A DNA stretch of 64,000 bases, taken from Burkholderia anthina. GTDB lineage: Bacteria; Pseudomonadota; Gammaproteobacteria; Burkholderiales; Burkholderiaceae. The DNA lies in contig NZ_CABVLY010000009.1 of NCBI RefSeq assembly GCF_902498995.1, forward strand, positions 186,001 through 250,000. The letters run 5' to 3'. A model generated the notes under the pieces. The model did no database searches. It saw only the letters and a list, made by a program, of their open reading frames with translations, and was not told where the DNA came from. Below are positions 8,571 through 18,183 of the stretch, piece after piece (positions within the stretch are counted from its first letter, which is position 1; every line of letters starts with the position of its first letter). Position numbers and translations under genes: made by a program.

Positions 8571-9353
8571 TCATCCGTGCCGCTGCTGCCGCACCTGCTC
8601 GAACAGACACACCGCCGCTGCCGCCGCGACATTCAGCGACTCCATTCCGCCCGGCTGCGGAATCGTCACGCGATGCGTGGCCGCGTCGCGCCAGAACGCC
8701 GACACGCCCGCACCCTCGTTACCGAACACCCATGCCACCGGCCCGGCCAGGTTGCAGTCGTAGATCGCCTGCGCGCCGTGCGAATCGGTCAGCGCGACCG
8801 GCACGTCGAGCCGCCCGGCGAGCACGTCCGGCGCGACGTCCTCGTGGATCGACAGCAGAAAATGCGCGCCCATTCCCGAGCGCAGCACCTTCGACGACCA
8901 TGCATACGCGGTGCCCGGCGCGCAGAACACGTGCCGCACGCCGGCCGCCGCCGCACTGCGCAGGATCGACCCGACGTTGCCGGCATCCTGCACGCCGTCG
9001 AGCACGACCGATGTGTGCGTCACGCGCTCGGGCAACGGCTGCGCGGGCCGGTCGACGAGCAACAGGAAACCGACGCCGCTGACCACGTTCGACAGTTGCC
9101 CGAACAGCGCATCGGGCAGCGTGACCACCCGCTGCGCGTCGATGCGCGCGATGATCGCCTGCGCCTCGGCGTGCTCGAGCGCGCCTTCGGTCGCGACGCA
9201 CAGCTCGGGCGTGGCGCCCGTCTCGAGATACGCGCTCGCCAGGTGGAACCCTTCGAGCAGCGCCTGGCCGCCGCGGCGCTGCTGGGACGTCGAACCCGCG
9301 AGCGCCTTCAGGCGCTTGTACAGCGGGTTGTCGCGGGAAGTAATGCTTTTCAT
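8571..9353 (-). CDS. TrmH/SpoU family RNA 2'-O-methyltransferase
   Basis: A 260-residue protein with an N-terminal substrate-binding domain (KSITSRDNPLYKRLKALAG, residues 1-90) and a C-terminal SPOUT knot. The three knot motifs are visible: VLDGVQDAGNVGSILRSAAA, WVFGNEGAGVS and IPQPGGMESLNVAAAAAV. These bind S-adenosylmethionine and methylate a ribose in rRNA or tRNA. Specificity (RlmB-like or TsnR-like) cannot be fixed. The ATG at 9353 starts at the conserved N-terminus; the Shine-Dalgarno is weak. It is last in the large minus-strand block but separated from rnhB by 135 bp holding a long inverted repeat. Confidence 0.9.
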   Translation of the reverse strand: MKSITSRDNPLYKRLKALAGSTSQQRRGGQALLEGFHLASAYLETGATPELCVATEGALEHAEAQAIIARIDAQRVVTLPDALFGQLSNVVSGVGFLLLVDRPAQPLPERVTHTSVVLDGVQDAGNVGSILRSAAAAGVRHVFCAPGTAYAWSSKVLRSGMGAHFLLSIHEDVAPDVLAGRLDVPVALTDSHGAQAIYDCNLAGPVAWVFGNEGAGVSAFWRDAATHRVTIPQPGGMESLNVAAAAAVCLFEQVRQQRHG

Positions 9354-9386
9354 CAGAGGGTCTGTTCCCGCTAATAACGGGCTTGC

Positions 9387-9453
9387 GAACGTGCGTTGCC
9401 GGTCGCAGTGGAAGCAACGCGCGACGCCGCAATGCGGCCGGCAACGCACGTTC
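9387..9453. repeat. 16-bp perfect inverted repeat
   Basis: GAACGTGCGTTGCCGG (9387-9402) is matched exactly by its reverse complement at 9438-9453, with a 35-base spacer. It lies in the gap between rnhB and the downstream methyltransferase, 34 bases before that start codon on the minus strand. No T-run adjoins it. It may be an mRNA stem-loop, an operator or a dispersed repeat. Confidence 0.75.
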
Positions 9454-9488
9454 CCGAAACTAAAAATCCCTTTCCAGGGGCTGGCCCG

Positions 9489-10145
9489 CTATGAGCGGGA
9501 ACCGGCCACCAGATCGAGCGCCGCCCGCACGGGCGCGAACGAGCGCCGATGCGCTTCGCACGGGCCGTGTTCGCGTAGCGCGGCCAGGTGTTTCGCGGTG
9601 CCGTACCCGGCGTGCACGTTGAAGCCGTACACCGGGAAGCGTTCATGCAGATCGACGAGCATCCGGTCGCGCGTGACCTTTGCGAGGATCGACGCGGCCG
9701 AGATGCTCGGCACGAGCGCGTCGCCGCTGACGATCGCCTCGGCACGCACCATCAGCGTCGGACAGCGATTGCCGTCGATCTGCGCGAGCGTCGGCAGCAC
9801 CGACAGACCCTCGACGGCCCGCTTCATCGCGAGCATCGTCGCGTGCAGGATGTTGAGCGTGTCGATTTCGTCGACGCTCGCCGACGCGACGCAATACGCG
9901 CGAGAACGCGAGACGATCAGTTCATACAGCGCGTCGCGCTTCTTGGCGGACAACGCCTTCGAATCGTCGAGCCCGTCGATCGGCTGCGCGGGATCGAGAA
10001 TCACCGCGGCGGCGACCACCGGCCCCGCGAGCGGGCCGCGGCCGGCTTCATCGACGCCGCAGACGATCTCGCCGGGGCGGCTGAAGTCGAACCCGCCCTG
10101 CTCGTCAAGCGACGCGCGGCGGCGTGATGCACGAACGGTCGTCAT
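9489..10145 (-). CDS. rnhB: Ribonuclease HII
   Basis: A 218-residue type 2 RNase H that removes ribonucleotides from DNA-RNA hybrids. The catalytic core is plain: [13 protein letters not shown] (Asp32, Glu33), IDGNRCP, and [15 protein letters not shown] with the later acidic residue. The ATG at 10145 overlaps the lpxB stop as ATGA, giving tight translational coupling. The lpxB-rnhB order is conserved in proteobacteria. A short N-terminal basic extension (about 20 residues) precedes the core. A weak hairpin with a T-run (around 9463-9480, minus strand) lies just after the stop. Confidence 0.96.
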   Translation of the reverse strand: MTTVRASRRRASLDEQGGFDFSRPGEIVCGVDEAGRGPLAGPVVAAAVILDPAQPIDGLDDSKALSAKKRDALYELIVSRSRAYCVASASVDEIDTLNILHATMLAMKRAVEGLSVLPTLAQIDGNRCPTLMVRAEAIVSGDALVPSISAASILAKVTRDRMLVDLHERFPVYGFNVHAGYGTAKHLAALREHGPCEAHRRSFAPVRAALDLVAGSRS

Positions 10146-11311
10146 GCGCGCCCCTTGCGTTGCTCGAGTACGCGGACGACCGCTTCGGCGGCCTTCGCGG
10201 CCGTGTTCTGCCGCAGCGACACATGCATTTCGGTAAAGACTTCGGTCAGCGTGCGGCGGTTCGCATCGTCGCGCAGCTGCGTGAGCGTCGCGTCGGCAAG
10301 CGCCTCGGGCGTCGCGAAATGCTGCAGCAACTCCGGCACGACGAAGCGCCCCGCCAGGATGTTCGGCAAGCCGACATACGGCAGATAACCCTGCCGGCGC
10401 ATGATCTGCCCGGTCAGCCAGGGCACCTTGTACGAGATCACCATCGGCTTCTTCAGCAACGCGGCTTCCAGCGTGACGGTGCCGCTCTTCACGAGGATCG
10501 CGTCGGCAGCCGTCATCGCGACCTGCGAGCGGCCGTCGGTGATCGTCAGCGCGAGTTGCGGATGCGCGTCGACGAGCGGCTGCAGCAGCTCGCGCAACGC
10601 GGGCGTCGCCGCCGGCATCACGAACCGCACGCCGGGCTCGCGCTGCTGCATCAGCGCCATCGCCGCGAAGAACGTCGGGCCGATCAGCCCGATCTCCGAG
10701 CGCCGGCTGCCCGGCAGCACCGCAATCACGGGGCCGTCGGGCGGCAGCCCGAGCGCGATGCGCGCGCCGTGCGTGTCGGGCTCGAGCGGAATCTCGTCGG
10801 CAAGCGGATGGCCGACGTACGTCGACGCGACGCCCGCCTTGTCGAGCAGCGCCGGTTCGAACGGGAACAGGCACAGCATGTGATCAACGGACTTCGCGAT
10901 CTTCTTGATCCGGCCGCCGCGCCATGCCCAGATCGACGGGCACACGAAATGGATCGACGGGATGCCCGCGTCGCGCACCGCCTGTTCGACGTTGAAGTTG
11001 AAATCGGGTGCATCGACGCCGATGAACGCGTCCGGCCGCTCCGCGAGCAGCTGGCGCTTCAGCTCGCCGCGAATCCGCAGGATCTCGGGGATCTGGCCCA
11101 GTGCCTCGACGTAGCCGCGCACCGTCAGCTTGTCCATCTGCCAGTGCGAGTCGAAGCCATGCGCGAGCATCCGCTGCCCGCCGATCCCGTAATACTGGGT
11201 CGACGCGGGCAGACGCTCGTGAAGTCCGCCGAGCAGCGAGGCCGCGAGCAGGTCGCCCGACGGCTCGCCGGCCACCATCGCGAGCCGGATCTGATTGGTC
11301 GGGAGCGACAT
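10142..11311 (-). CDS. lpxB: Lipid-A-disaccharide synthase
   Basis: A 389-residue GT19 glycosyltransferase that joins UDP-diacylglucosamine and lipid X into the beta-1,6-linked lipid A disaccharide at the inner-membrane face. Family marks are the N-terminal [56 protein letters not shown] and SYKVPWLTG. It follows lpxA by three bases and overlaps rnhB by four. It belongs to the lpxD-fabZ-lpxA-lpxB cassette, the conserved lipid A module. Confidence 0.97.
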   Translation of the reverse strand: MSLPTNQIRLAMVAGEPSGDLLAASLLGGLHERLPASTQYYGIGGQRMLAHGFDSHWQMDKLTVRGYVEALGQIPEILRIRGELKRQLLAERPDAFIGVDAPDFNFNVEQAVRDAGIPSIHFVCPSIWAWRGGRIKKIAKSVDHMLCLFPFEPALLDKAGVASTYVGHPLADEIPLEPDTHGARIALGLPPDGPVIAVLPGSRRSEIGLIGPTFFAAMALMQQREPGVRFVMPAATPALRELLQPLVDAHPQLALTITDGRSQVAMTAADAILVKSGTVTLEAALLKKPMVISYKVPWLTGQIMRRQGYLPYVGLPNILAGRFVVPELLQHFATPEALADATLTQLRDDANRRTLTEVFTEMHVSLRQNTAAKAAEAVVRVLEQRKGRA

Positions 11312-11314
11312 CGC

Positions 11315-12103
11315 TTAGCGGATGATGCCGCGCTGCGACGCGTCGACGAACTCGACGAGCGCGGTGACTGCCGCGTCGCCTTCGCCGCCCGCCGTCGCCA
11401 GTTCGCGCAACTGCACCTTCGCCTCCTCGAGCGACAGGCCGCTCTTGTACAGCACGCGGTATGCGCTGCGCAGCGCCGAAATCGCGTCGGGCGAGAAACC
11501 GCGCCGGCGCAGGCCTTCGACGTTGATGCCGTGCGGCTCGGCCTTGTTGCCGGCCGCGATCACGAACGGCGGCACGTCCTGCACGAGCGCCGATGCGCCA
11601 CCCAGCATCGAGTGCGCGCCGATGCGCACGAACTGGTGAACGCCCGACATCCCGCCGACGATCGCCCAGTCGCCGATCTCGACGTGCCCGGCCATCTGCG
11701 CATTGCTCGACAGGATCACGTTGTTGCCGACGCGGCAGTCATGACCGATGTGCACATAGGCCATGATCCAGTTGTCGTCGCCGAGCGTCGTCACGCCGAC
11801 ATCCTGCACGGTGCCCGTGTGGATCGTCGTGAATTCGCGGATCGTGTTGCGGTTGCCGATCTCGAGCCGGGTCGGCTCGTCCTTGTACTTCATGTCCTGC
11901 GGACGGCCACCGACCGACGCGTAGTGGCCGATGCGGTTGTCCTCGCCGAGCGTCGTGTGACCTTCGATCACGCTGTGCGAGCCGATCGTCGTCCGCGCGC
12001 CGATCGTGACGTTCGGACCGACGATCGCGTACGGGCCGATCTCGACCGATTCGTCGATCTGCGCGCCCGGTTCGACGATCGCGGTGGGATGAATCCTGGT
12101 CAT
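11315..12103 (-). CDS. lpxA: UDP-N-acetylglucosamine acyltransferase
   Basis: A 262-residue left-handed beta-helix enzyme that starts lipid A synthesis by moving a 3-hydroxyacyl group from ACP to the 3-OH of UDP-GlcNAc. It has many hexapeptide repeats from [20 protein letters not shown] onward, the catalytic-His segment [17 protein letters not shown], and a helical C-terminal domain. The product goes to LpxC (outside the window) and then LpxD. It lies three bases before lpxB and 58 bp after fabZ. Confidence 0.97.
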   Translation of the reverse strand: MTRIHPTAIVEPGAQIDESVEIGPYAIVGPNVTIGARTTIGSHSVIEGHTTLGEDNRIGHYASVGGRPQDMKYKDEPTRLEIGNRNTIREFTTIHTGTVQDVGVTTLGDDNWIMAYVHIGHDCRVGNNVILSSNAQMAGHVEIGDWAIVGGMSGVHQFVRIGAHSMLGGASALVQDVPPFVIAAGNKAEPHGINVEGLRRRGFSPDAISALRSAYRVLYKSGLSLEEAKVQLRELATAGGEGDAAVTALVEFVDASQRGIIR

Positions 12104-12161
12104 GCGCCGTTGCCTCTCGATATGATGTGTCGCGTTGCGTTGCCTGTCCGTGCCGCGTCGC

Positions 12162-12629
12162 TCAGGGCGCCACGTCGGTCGTCTTGACCGTGCACATCAG
12201 TTCGGCTTCCGCCGCCACCTTGCCGTCCACTTCCGCCACCGCCTTGAACTTCCAGATGCCGCGAATGTAGCGTTCGAACGTCACGTTCAGAATCAGTTGG
12301 TCACCCGGCTCGACCGGTCGCTTGAAGCGCGCGCCGTCGATCCCGACGAAGTAGTACAGAGTGTTCTCCGGATCCTTCGGCTGCTCTTCCGAGAAGGTCA
12401 GCAGCGCCGCGGCCTGCGCCAGCGCCTCGAGGATCAGCACGCCCGGCATCACGGGCCGCTTCGGGAAATGCCCCTGGAAGAACGGTTCGTTGATCGACAC
12501 GTTCTTCAGCGCTTTGATCCCTTTGTGCGGTTCGAGTTCGAGCACGCGATCGACGAGCAGAATCGGATAGCGGTGCGGCAGCAGCGTGAGGATCTTGTGG
12601 ATGTCGAGATTGATTTTTTCAGTGCTCAT
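12162..12629 (-). CDS. fabZ: 3-hydroxyacyl-ACP dehydratase FabZ
   Basis: A 155-residue hot-dog-fold dehydratase of fatty acid elongation. The active site helix [21 protein letters not shown] carries His54 and Glu68. FabZ competes with LpxA and LpxD for 3-hydroxyacyl-ACP, so its place between them is the usual balance point between phospholipid and lipid A synthesis. The ATG at 12629 gives the common start [13 protein letters not shown]; the reading five residues longer is not preferred. A 128-bp spacer with hairpins separates it from lpxD. Confidence 0.96.
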   Translation of the reverse strand: MSTEKINLDIHKILTLLPHRYPILLVDRVLELEPHKGIKALKNVSINEPFFQGHFPKRPVMPGVLILEALAQAAALLTFSEEQPKDPENTLYYFVGIDGARFKRPVEPGDQLILNVTFERYIRGIWKFKAVAEVDGKVAAEAELMCTVKTTDVAP

Positions 12630-12680
12630 GATGGTTCGTCTCACGCAGGTGCTGCGCGGTGGTGATGCAAAGGCTGAAGC

Positions 12681-12715
12681 GGGCCGTCATGCGGCCCGGT
12701 CTGGCGAACCGGGCC
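12681..12715. repeat. Competing hairpins in the lpxD-fabZ spacer
   Basis: GGGCCG (12681-12686) can pair with CGGCCC (12692-12697), or GGCCCGGT (12693-12700) can pair with ACCGGGCC (12708-12715). The two stems share bases and exclude one another. No T-run follows on the minus strand. Seen directly; function unknown. Confidence 0.45.
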
Positions 12716-12757
12716 GGATGCGCTGGCCGTGCCCGGTTCGTGGTCTCGCATGATGGG

Positions 12758-13852
12758 TCAGGCGTCCGTGCCGCCTTGGGCGGCAAGCGCGGTTTCAAGC
12801 GCCTTGATGCGGTCGCGCAGCTTGTCGAGGTTGCGCACGAGCGCGGCGCTCCGGTTCCATTCGCCGTGGTCGACGGCCGGGAACGCGCTCGTGTAGATGC
12901 CGGCCTTCGGCAGCGACTTCGACACGCCCGACTTCGCGGTGATGATGACATAGTCGCCGAGCGTCACGTGGCCGGCAATGCCCGCCGCGCCGCCGATCAT
13001 GCAGTGGCGGCCGATCGTCGTGCTGCCCGCGATGCCCGCGCTGCCGGCGATCACCGTATAGGCGCCGATCCGGCAGTTGTGGCCGATCTGGACCTGGTTG
13101 TCGATCTTCACGCATTCCTCGATGACGGTGTCCGCCATCGCGCCGCGATCGATCGTCGTGTTCGCGCCGATCTCGACGTCCGGGCCGACCGACACGCCGC
13201 CGACCTGCGGGATCTTGACCCAGCTGCCGGTGCGCGCGTCGCCGTCGCCGACGAAATCCGGCGCGAAGCCGAACCCGTCGGAGCCGATCACGGCGCCCGA
13301 GTGGATGATCGCGCGCGGGCCGATCTTGCAGCCGTGGTACACCGACGCGTTCGGATACAGATGCGAATTCGCACCGATCGTCGTGCCGCGGCCGATGAAC
13401 ACGTTCGCGTCGAGCTGCACGCCGTCCTCGATCACCGCACCGGCTTCGACCGTCACGTGCGGGCCGATCACCGCGCTCGCGGCAACCTTTGCGGCCGGAT
13501 CGATCGTTGCGCTCGGATGCACGCCGGCCGCGCGCTGCGGCGTGGCGAGATCGATGAACATCTGCGCGACGCGTGCGAAGTACGCGTACGGGTTCGGCGT
13601 CACGATGAAATTGCGAGGGCCGGCCTCCTGGGGACCGGCAGCCGCGCGCAGCTTTTCGAGATCCTTCGGCGCGATCAGCACCGCGCCGGCGCGGGTCGCT
13701 TCGACCTGCGACAGGTATTTCGGATTCGCGAGAAACGCGAGTTGCTGAGGGCCTGCCTGGTCGAGCGGCGCGAGGCCGCTCACCTTGCACTGGGCGTCGC
13801 CGGCGATCTCGCCGCCGAACCGCTTTACGAGTTCCTCAAGCGTCAATGCCAT
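12758..13852 (-). CDS. lpxD: UDP-3-O-acylglucosamine N-acyltransferase
   Basis: A 364-residue enzyme that adds the N-linked 3-hydroxyacyl chain in lipid A synthesis. It has the N-terminal uridine-binding domain ([20 protein letters not shown]), a long hexapeptide beta-helix ([20 protein letters not shown] onward), the catalytic-His region [19 protein letters not shown], and a short C-terminal helix ([17 protein letters not shown]). The length agrees with Burkholderia-type LpxD. It starts 16 bp after ompH, so the two are co-transcribed. Confidence 0.97.
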   Translation of the reverse strand: MALTLEELVKRFGGEIAGDAQCKVSGLAPLDQAGPQQLAFLANPKYLSQVEATRAGAVLIAPKDLEKLRAAAGPQEAGPRNFIVTPNPYAYFARVAQMFIDLATPQRAAGVHPSATIDPAAKVAASAVIGPHVTVEAGAVIEDGVQLDANVFIGRGTTIGANSHLYPNASVYHGCKIGPRAIIHSGAVIGSDGFGFAPDFVGDGDARTGSWVKIPQVGGVSVGPDVEIGANTTIDRGAMADTVIEECVKIDNQVQIGHNCRIGAYTVIAGSAGIAGSTTIGRHCMIGGAAGIAGHVTLGDYVIITAKSGVSKSLPKAGIYTSAFPAVDHGEWNRSAALVRNLDKLRDRIKALETALAAQGGTDA

Positions 13853-13868
13853 TCGTCGTCTGCTCCGT

Positions 13869-14396
13869 TCAGTTCGTCGAGCCGGACGCGAGCGCCTTGA
13901 GCACCTTGTCGGTGATGTCGATGCGCGGGCTGACGTACACGGCCTCCTGCACGATCAGGTCGTAATTCTGCTGCTCGGCGATCTGCTTGATGACCCTGTT
14001 CGCGCGCTCCAGCACGGCAGCGAGTTCCTCGTTGCGGCGCTGGTTCAGGTCTTCGCGAAATTCGCGCTGCTTGCGCTGGAAATCGGTATCGAGCTGCGCG
14101 AGATCGCGCTGCTTCTGCGCGCGATCGGCCGCCGACAGCGACGCGCCGTTCTTGTCCAGCGAATCGGACATCGTCTTCAGACGGGCCGCCATGTCCTGCA
14201 GATCCTTGTCGCGCTTCGCGAACTCGGCTTCGAGCTTCGTCTGCGCCGCCTTGGCGGGCGCGGACTCGCGCAGGATCCGATCCGAATTGACCGCCGCGAT
14301 GCGGGCGACGTCCTGAGCATGTGCCGTCGCCGCGCCCAAGGCCAGCGCAACGGTCAGCGCACACATCACTCGTTTCGAAAACTTACCGGTTAGCAA
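13869..14396 (-). CDS. skp: OmpH/Skp family periplasmic chaperone
   Basis: A 175-residue protein with a clear signal peptide (basic start, hydrophobic core [18 protein letters not shown], cleavage after Ala27). The mature part is a long charged coiled coil (about residues 50-130, rich in K, E, R, Q and L), the tentacle structure of Skp trimers that hold unfolded outer-membrane proteins. It lies 34 bp after bamA, the assembly machine it feeds, and 16 bp before lpxD. Residue-level identity with E. coli Skp is low, as usual; length and architecture support the call. Confidence 0.93.
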   Translation of the reverse strand: MLTGKFSKRVMCALTVALALGAATAHAQDVARIAAVNSDRILRESAPAKAAQTKLEAEFAKRDKDLQDMAARLKTMSDSLDKNGASLSAADRAQKQRDLAQLDTDFQRKQREFREDLNQRRNEELAAVLERANRVIKQIAEQQNYDLIVQEAVYVSPRIDITDKVLKALASGSTN

Positions 14397-14430
14397 AATT
14401 ACCCTCTCGTTGCTGTTGTCATGCGTTCGA

Positions 14431-16737
14431 TCAGAACGCCGTTCCGATCTGGAACTGGAATTTCTGGTACTGGTCGCCTTCGTGCTTCTGCAGCGGGAAA
14501 CCGAGGCTCAGCTTGAGCGGGCCGATCGGCGAGATCCACGCCAGACCGACACCGTAGCCGTAACGCAGGCCGTTCGCACCCGTACTCGTGCCGCCCGGCG
14601 CGTTGCCCCACACGTTACCGCCGTCGAAGAACGTGAACACGCGCAGCGTGCGGTCGTAGCCGGTGCCCGGCAGCGGGAACGTCAGTTCGATGTTGCCCAC
14701 GACCATCTTCGAACCGCCGATCGGGTCGTTGGTCGTCGTGTCGCGCGGGCCCAGCGAGCTCGGCTCGTAGCCACGCACGGAGCCGATACCGCCCGCGTAG
14801 TAGTTCTTGAAGATCGGGTACGAGTTGCCGATACCGTTACCGTAACCGCCTTGCAGGTTCATGCCCAGGATGAAGCCGCGCGAGAACGAATAGTAGTACT
14901 GCGCCTGCAGGTCGGCCTTGTAGTACTGGATCTTGCCGATCGGCGCACCGTACTCGACGTTCGCCTGCGTGAAGTAGCCGCGGCTCGGAATCAGCGCGCT
15001 GTCACGCGCGTCGCGCGACCACGCCACCGTCAGCGGCGCGGTGTTCGACACGCGGCCGAACTCGTTCACGTAATCCTTGTAGCTCTGCGGCGTCGCCGAA
15101 TCGACGTCGAGACGGTTCTGCTCGAGACCGACGCCAAAATACACGGTGTCGACTTCCGAGAACGGGATGCCGAACTTCAGGTCGCCGCCCGCGCTGATGA
15201 TCCGGAAGCTCGAGCTCGTCGAATAGTAGAGCGGCTGGTACGTGCGGTAGTAGACGTCCGTGATCCGCTTGATGCCGTCGACCGTGAAGTACGGATCGAC
15301 CTGCGTGACGGTCAGCGTACGGTAGCTGCGTGCGGTGTTGACGTTCACCGACAGGCTCGTGCCCGAACCGAACACGTTGTCCTGCGACACGCCGGCCGAC
15401 AGCACGACCTTGTCCGTCGACGAGAAGCCCGCGCCCAGCGTGATCGCGCCGGTCGGCTTTTCGTCGACCTTCACGTTCACGTCGACCTGGTCGTTCGTGC
15501 CTTCGACCGGCACCGTCGTCACGTCGACGTTGGTGAAGTAGCCGAGACGGTTCACGCGGTCCTTCGACAGCGCGAGGCGGTTCGAATCGAACCACGAGCT
15601 TTCGAGCTGACGCATTTCGCGACGCACCACTTCGTCGCGCGTACGCGTGTTGCCGACGACGTTGATGCGGCGCACATACACGCGGCGGCTCGGGTCGACG
15701 ACGAGGTTCAGGTTCACCTTGTGGTTCGCCTGGTCGATTTCCGGCTGTGCGTTGACGGTCGCGAATGCGTAGCCGTATTCGCCCAGCTTGTCGACGATCG
15801 ACTTGGTCGTCTGCTGCAGCTTTTCAGCGGAGAAGCGATCGCCCGGCTTGATCTTGATCAGCTTGTTCAGTTCGGCTTCGCGATCGAGCAGGTTGCCCGA
15901 CAGCTTGATGCCCGACACGGTGTACGGCTCGCCTTCGTGCAGCGTGACCGTCAGGTACATGTCCTTCTTGTCGGGCGAGATCGACACCTGGGTCGACTCG
16001 ATGTTGAACTCGAGATAGCCGCGGTTCAGGTAGTACGAGCGCACGGCCTCGAGGTCGCCCGTCAGCTTTTCCTTCGAGTACAGGTCGTTCTTCGTGTACC
16101 AGGAGAACCAGTTCGGCGTCGACAGCTGCATTTCATCGCGCAGCGTGCCGGTGCTGAATGCCTTGTTGCCGATGAAGTTGATCTGGCGGATCTTCGCGCT
16201 CGGGCCTTCGGCGACCGCGAACAGGATCGACACGCGATTCGCGTCGACCGGCGTGATCGTCGTCTTGACCTCGGCCGCGTAGAAGCCGCGCGTCAGATAC
16301 TGACGCTTGAGTTCCTGTTCCGCCTTGTCGACGAGCGCCTTGTCGTAATAGCGACCGTCGGCCAGGCCGACCGCGCGCAGCGCCTTCGTCAGGTTGTCCT
16401 TGTCGAATTCCTTCGTGCCGGTGAAGTCGATCGACGCGATGGCCGGACGCTCCTGCACCTGCACGATCACGACGTTGCCTTGCGTGGCGATGCGCACGTC
16501 GTTGAAAAAGCCCGTCGCGTACAGCGCGCGAATTGCTTCGGATGCCTTGTCGTCGGTGAAGGTATCGCCCTGCTTGATCGGCAGGTAGGCGAACACCGAG
16601 CCCGCTTCGACGCGCTGCAACCCCTCGATCTTGATGTCTTGCACCACGAACGGTGCCGCTGCATGCGCCGCGAGGCCGTGAGCGGCGAGCGCGGCCGCTG
16701 CAACTGTCTTAGGTACAAAGCGATGAGGTTTGAACAA
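14431..16737 (-). CDS. bamA: Outer membrane protein assembly factor BamA
   Basis: A 768-residue Omp85 protein, the core of the BAM complex. A signal peptide (about residues 1-28, ending AHGLAAHAAAP) is followed by five POTRA domains (to about residue 420) and a 16-strand outer-membrane barrel. The barrel includes a VRGYE segment (the VRGF/Y motif of loop 6) and ends in FQFQIGTAF with the terminal Phe that serves as an assembly signal. It lies between rseP and skp, the conserved order in proteobacteria. It is essential in every relative studied. Confidence 0.97.
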   Translation of the reverse strand: MFKPHRFVPKTVAAAALAAHGLAAHAAAPFVVQDIKIEGLQRVEAGSVFAYLPIKQGDTFTDDKASEAIRALYATGFFNDVRIATQGNVVIVQVQERPAIASIDFTGTKEFDKDNLTKALRAVGLADGRYYDKALVDKAEQELKRQYLTRGFYAAEVKTTITPVDANRVSILFAVAEGPSAKIRQINFIGNKAFSTGTLRDEMQLSTPNWFSWYTKNDLYSKEKLTGDLEAVRSYYLNRGYLEFNIESTQVSISPDKKDMYLTVTLHEGEPYTVSGIKLSGNLLDREAELNKLIKIKPGDRFSAEKLQQTTKSIVDKLGEYGYAFATVNAQPEIDQANHKVNLNLVVDPSRRVYVRRINVVGNTRTRDEVVRREMRQLESSWFDSNRLALSKDRVNRLGYFTNVDVTTVPVEGTNDQVDVNVKVDEKPTGAITLGAGFSSTDKVVLSAGVSQDNVFGSGTSLSVNVNTARSYRTLTVTQVDPYFTVDGIKRITDVYYRTYQPLYYSTSSSFRIISAGGDLKFGIPFSEVDTVYFGVGLEQNRLDVDSATPQSYKDYVNEFGRVSNTAPLTVAWSRDARDSALIPSRGYFTQANVEYGAPIGKIQYYKADLQAQYYYSFSRGFILGMNLQGGYGNGIGNSYPIFKNYYAGGIGSVRGYEPSSLGPRDTTTNDPIGGSKMVVGNIELTFPLPGTGYDRTLRVFTFFDGGNVWGNAPGGTSTGANGLRYGYGVGLAWISPIGPLKLSLGFPLQKHEGDQYQKFQFQIGTAF

Positions 16738-16801
16738 CGTGCATCCCCAATATTTAGCTGCATCGAATCAGGCGACTGCCCAGCGGCGGCCGCCTGACGC
16801 T

Positions 16802-18172
16802 TCAGAAATGGATTAACCGAGCCAGGTCGTTGAACAGCGCGATCGCCGACAACGCGACGATGCAGATCAACCCGGCTCTTTGCAGAATCAGCTGCCAGCG
16901 CTCCGAGATGGCTTTCCCGGTCGCGGCTTCAACCAGATAATATAACAGATGCCCCCCGTCCAAAACGGGAATCGGCAGCAAGTTCAGTACGCCGAGGCTA
17001 ATGCTGACAAGGGCGAGGAACGATAGAAAGGCCGACGGACCAAGTCGCGCGCTCTTGCCCGCGTAGTCGGCGATCGTCACCGGGCCGGACAGATTCTTCA
17101 GCGATGCGTTGCCCGTGATCATCCGCCCGAACATCTTCAGCGAATAGACGGAGATGTCCCACGTGCGGCGCGCGCCGAGTTGCAGGCTTTCGATCGGGCC
17201 GTAACGGACGTCGACCGACGGCGTGTGCATCGACAGCGCCGCGCCGATGCGGCCGATCTCCTGCCCCGTGTCGTCGTCGCGCTGCGTCTGCGGCACGACC
17301 GACACGGTCTGCGTGGCGCCGCCACGCTCGATCTGCAGCTCGACCGGCTTGCCCGCATGGTGCTTCACCGTGTCGATGAAGCGCGATGCGCCGCCGATGG
17401 GCGTACCGTCGAGCGCGAGCAGCTTGTCGCCGGTCTTCAGGCCCGCCTGCTCGGCCGCGCTGCCGGGCTGCACGGACGCCACCGACAACGTGCCGCCGCC
17501 GGTCTCGAAGCCCAGGTGCGTCATGAAATCGTCGTCGAGCTGGCTTTCGGGAACGTTGCGCAGATCGACGCGGAAGTCGAACGTCGAACCGCCGTCGCGC
17601 GCGCCGAGCACGATCTCGCGATGATCGAATGCGGCGGACAGCAGCTTCCAGCGCAGATCCGACCACGATCGCACGGGCTCGGACTCGCTGCCGCGCTCGT
17701 CGCGGATCGACACGATCGTCTCGCCGCCGTCGAAGCCCGCGCGCGCCGCGACCGTGCCGGTGGCCGGCGGTGCGAGCACCGCGACCGGCTCGGTCACGCC
17801 GGTTGCGAATACGGCGGAAAACAGGACGATTGCCAACAGGAAGTTCGCGATCGGGCCCGCGGCGACGATCGCGATGCGCTTGAATACCGATTGCCGGTTG
17901 AACGCCTGGTCGAGCTCTTCGGGCTTGACGTCCGGCCCCGGCTCGCGCTCGTCCAGCATCTTCACGTAACCGCCGAGCGGCAATGCGGAGAGCGTCCATT
18001 CGGTGCCGGTCTTGCGGCTGACCCAACGGGCAACGGGCTGGCCGAAACCGATCGAGAAACGCAGCACCTTCACGCCGCACCAGCGCGCGACGCGATAATG
18101 TCCGTACTCATGCACGACGACCAGCACCCCGATCGCCACCGCAAACGCGATCAGTTCGACCAGCACGTTCAT
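16802..18172 (-). CDS. rseP: Site-2 protease RseP (RIP zinc metalloprotease)
   Basis: A 456-residue inner-membrane zinc protease. The HEYGH metal site (residues 21-25) lies in the first helix, with the second site NLLPIPVLDGGH near the C-terminus. A PDZ region (VASVQPGSAAEQAGLKTGDKLLALDG) lies between. RseP cleaves the anti-sigma factor RseA in the envelope stress response and clears signal peptides. The ATG at 18172 with GAGG upstream is preferred to the GTG at 18178. It begins 11 bases after the dxr stop and precedes bamA, linking stress sensing with outer-membrane assembly. Confidence 0.95.
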   Translation of the reverse strand: MNVLVELIAFAVAIGVLVVVHEYGHYRVARWCGVKVLRFSIGFGQPVARWVSRKTGTEWTLSALPLGGYVKMLDEREPGPDVKPEELDQAFNRQSVFKRIAIVAAGPIANFLLAIVLFSAVFATGVTEPVAVLAPPATGTVAARAGFDGGETIVSIRDERGSESEPVRSWSDLRWKLLSAAFDHREIVLGARDGGSTFDFRVDLRNVPESQLDDDFMTHLGFETGGGTLSVASVQPGSAAEQAGLKTGDKLLALDGTPIGGASRFIDTVKHHAGKPVELQIERGGATQTVSVVPQTQRDDDTGQEIGRIGAALSMHTPSVDVRYGPIESLQLGARRTWDISVYSLKMFGRMITGNASLKNLSGPVTIADYAGKSARLGPSAFLSFLALVSISLGVLNLLPIPVLDGGHLLYYLVEAATGKAISERWQLILQRAGLICIVALSAIALFNDLARLIHF

Positions 18173-18183
18173 GAGCACCTCAT

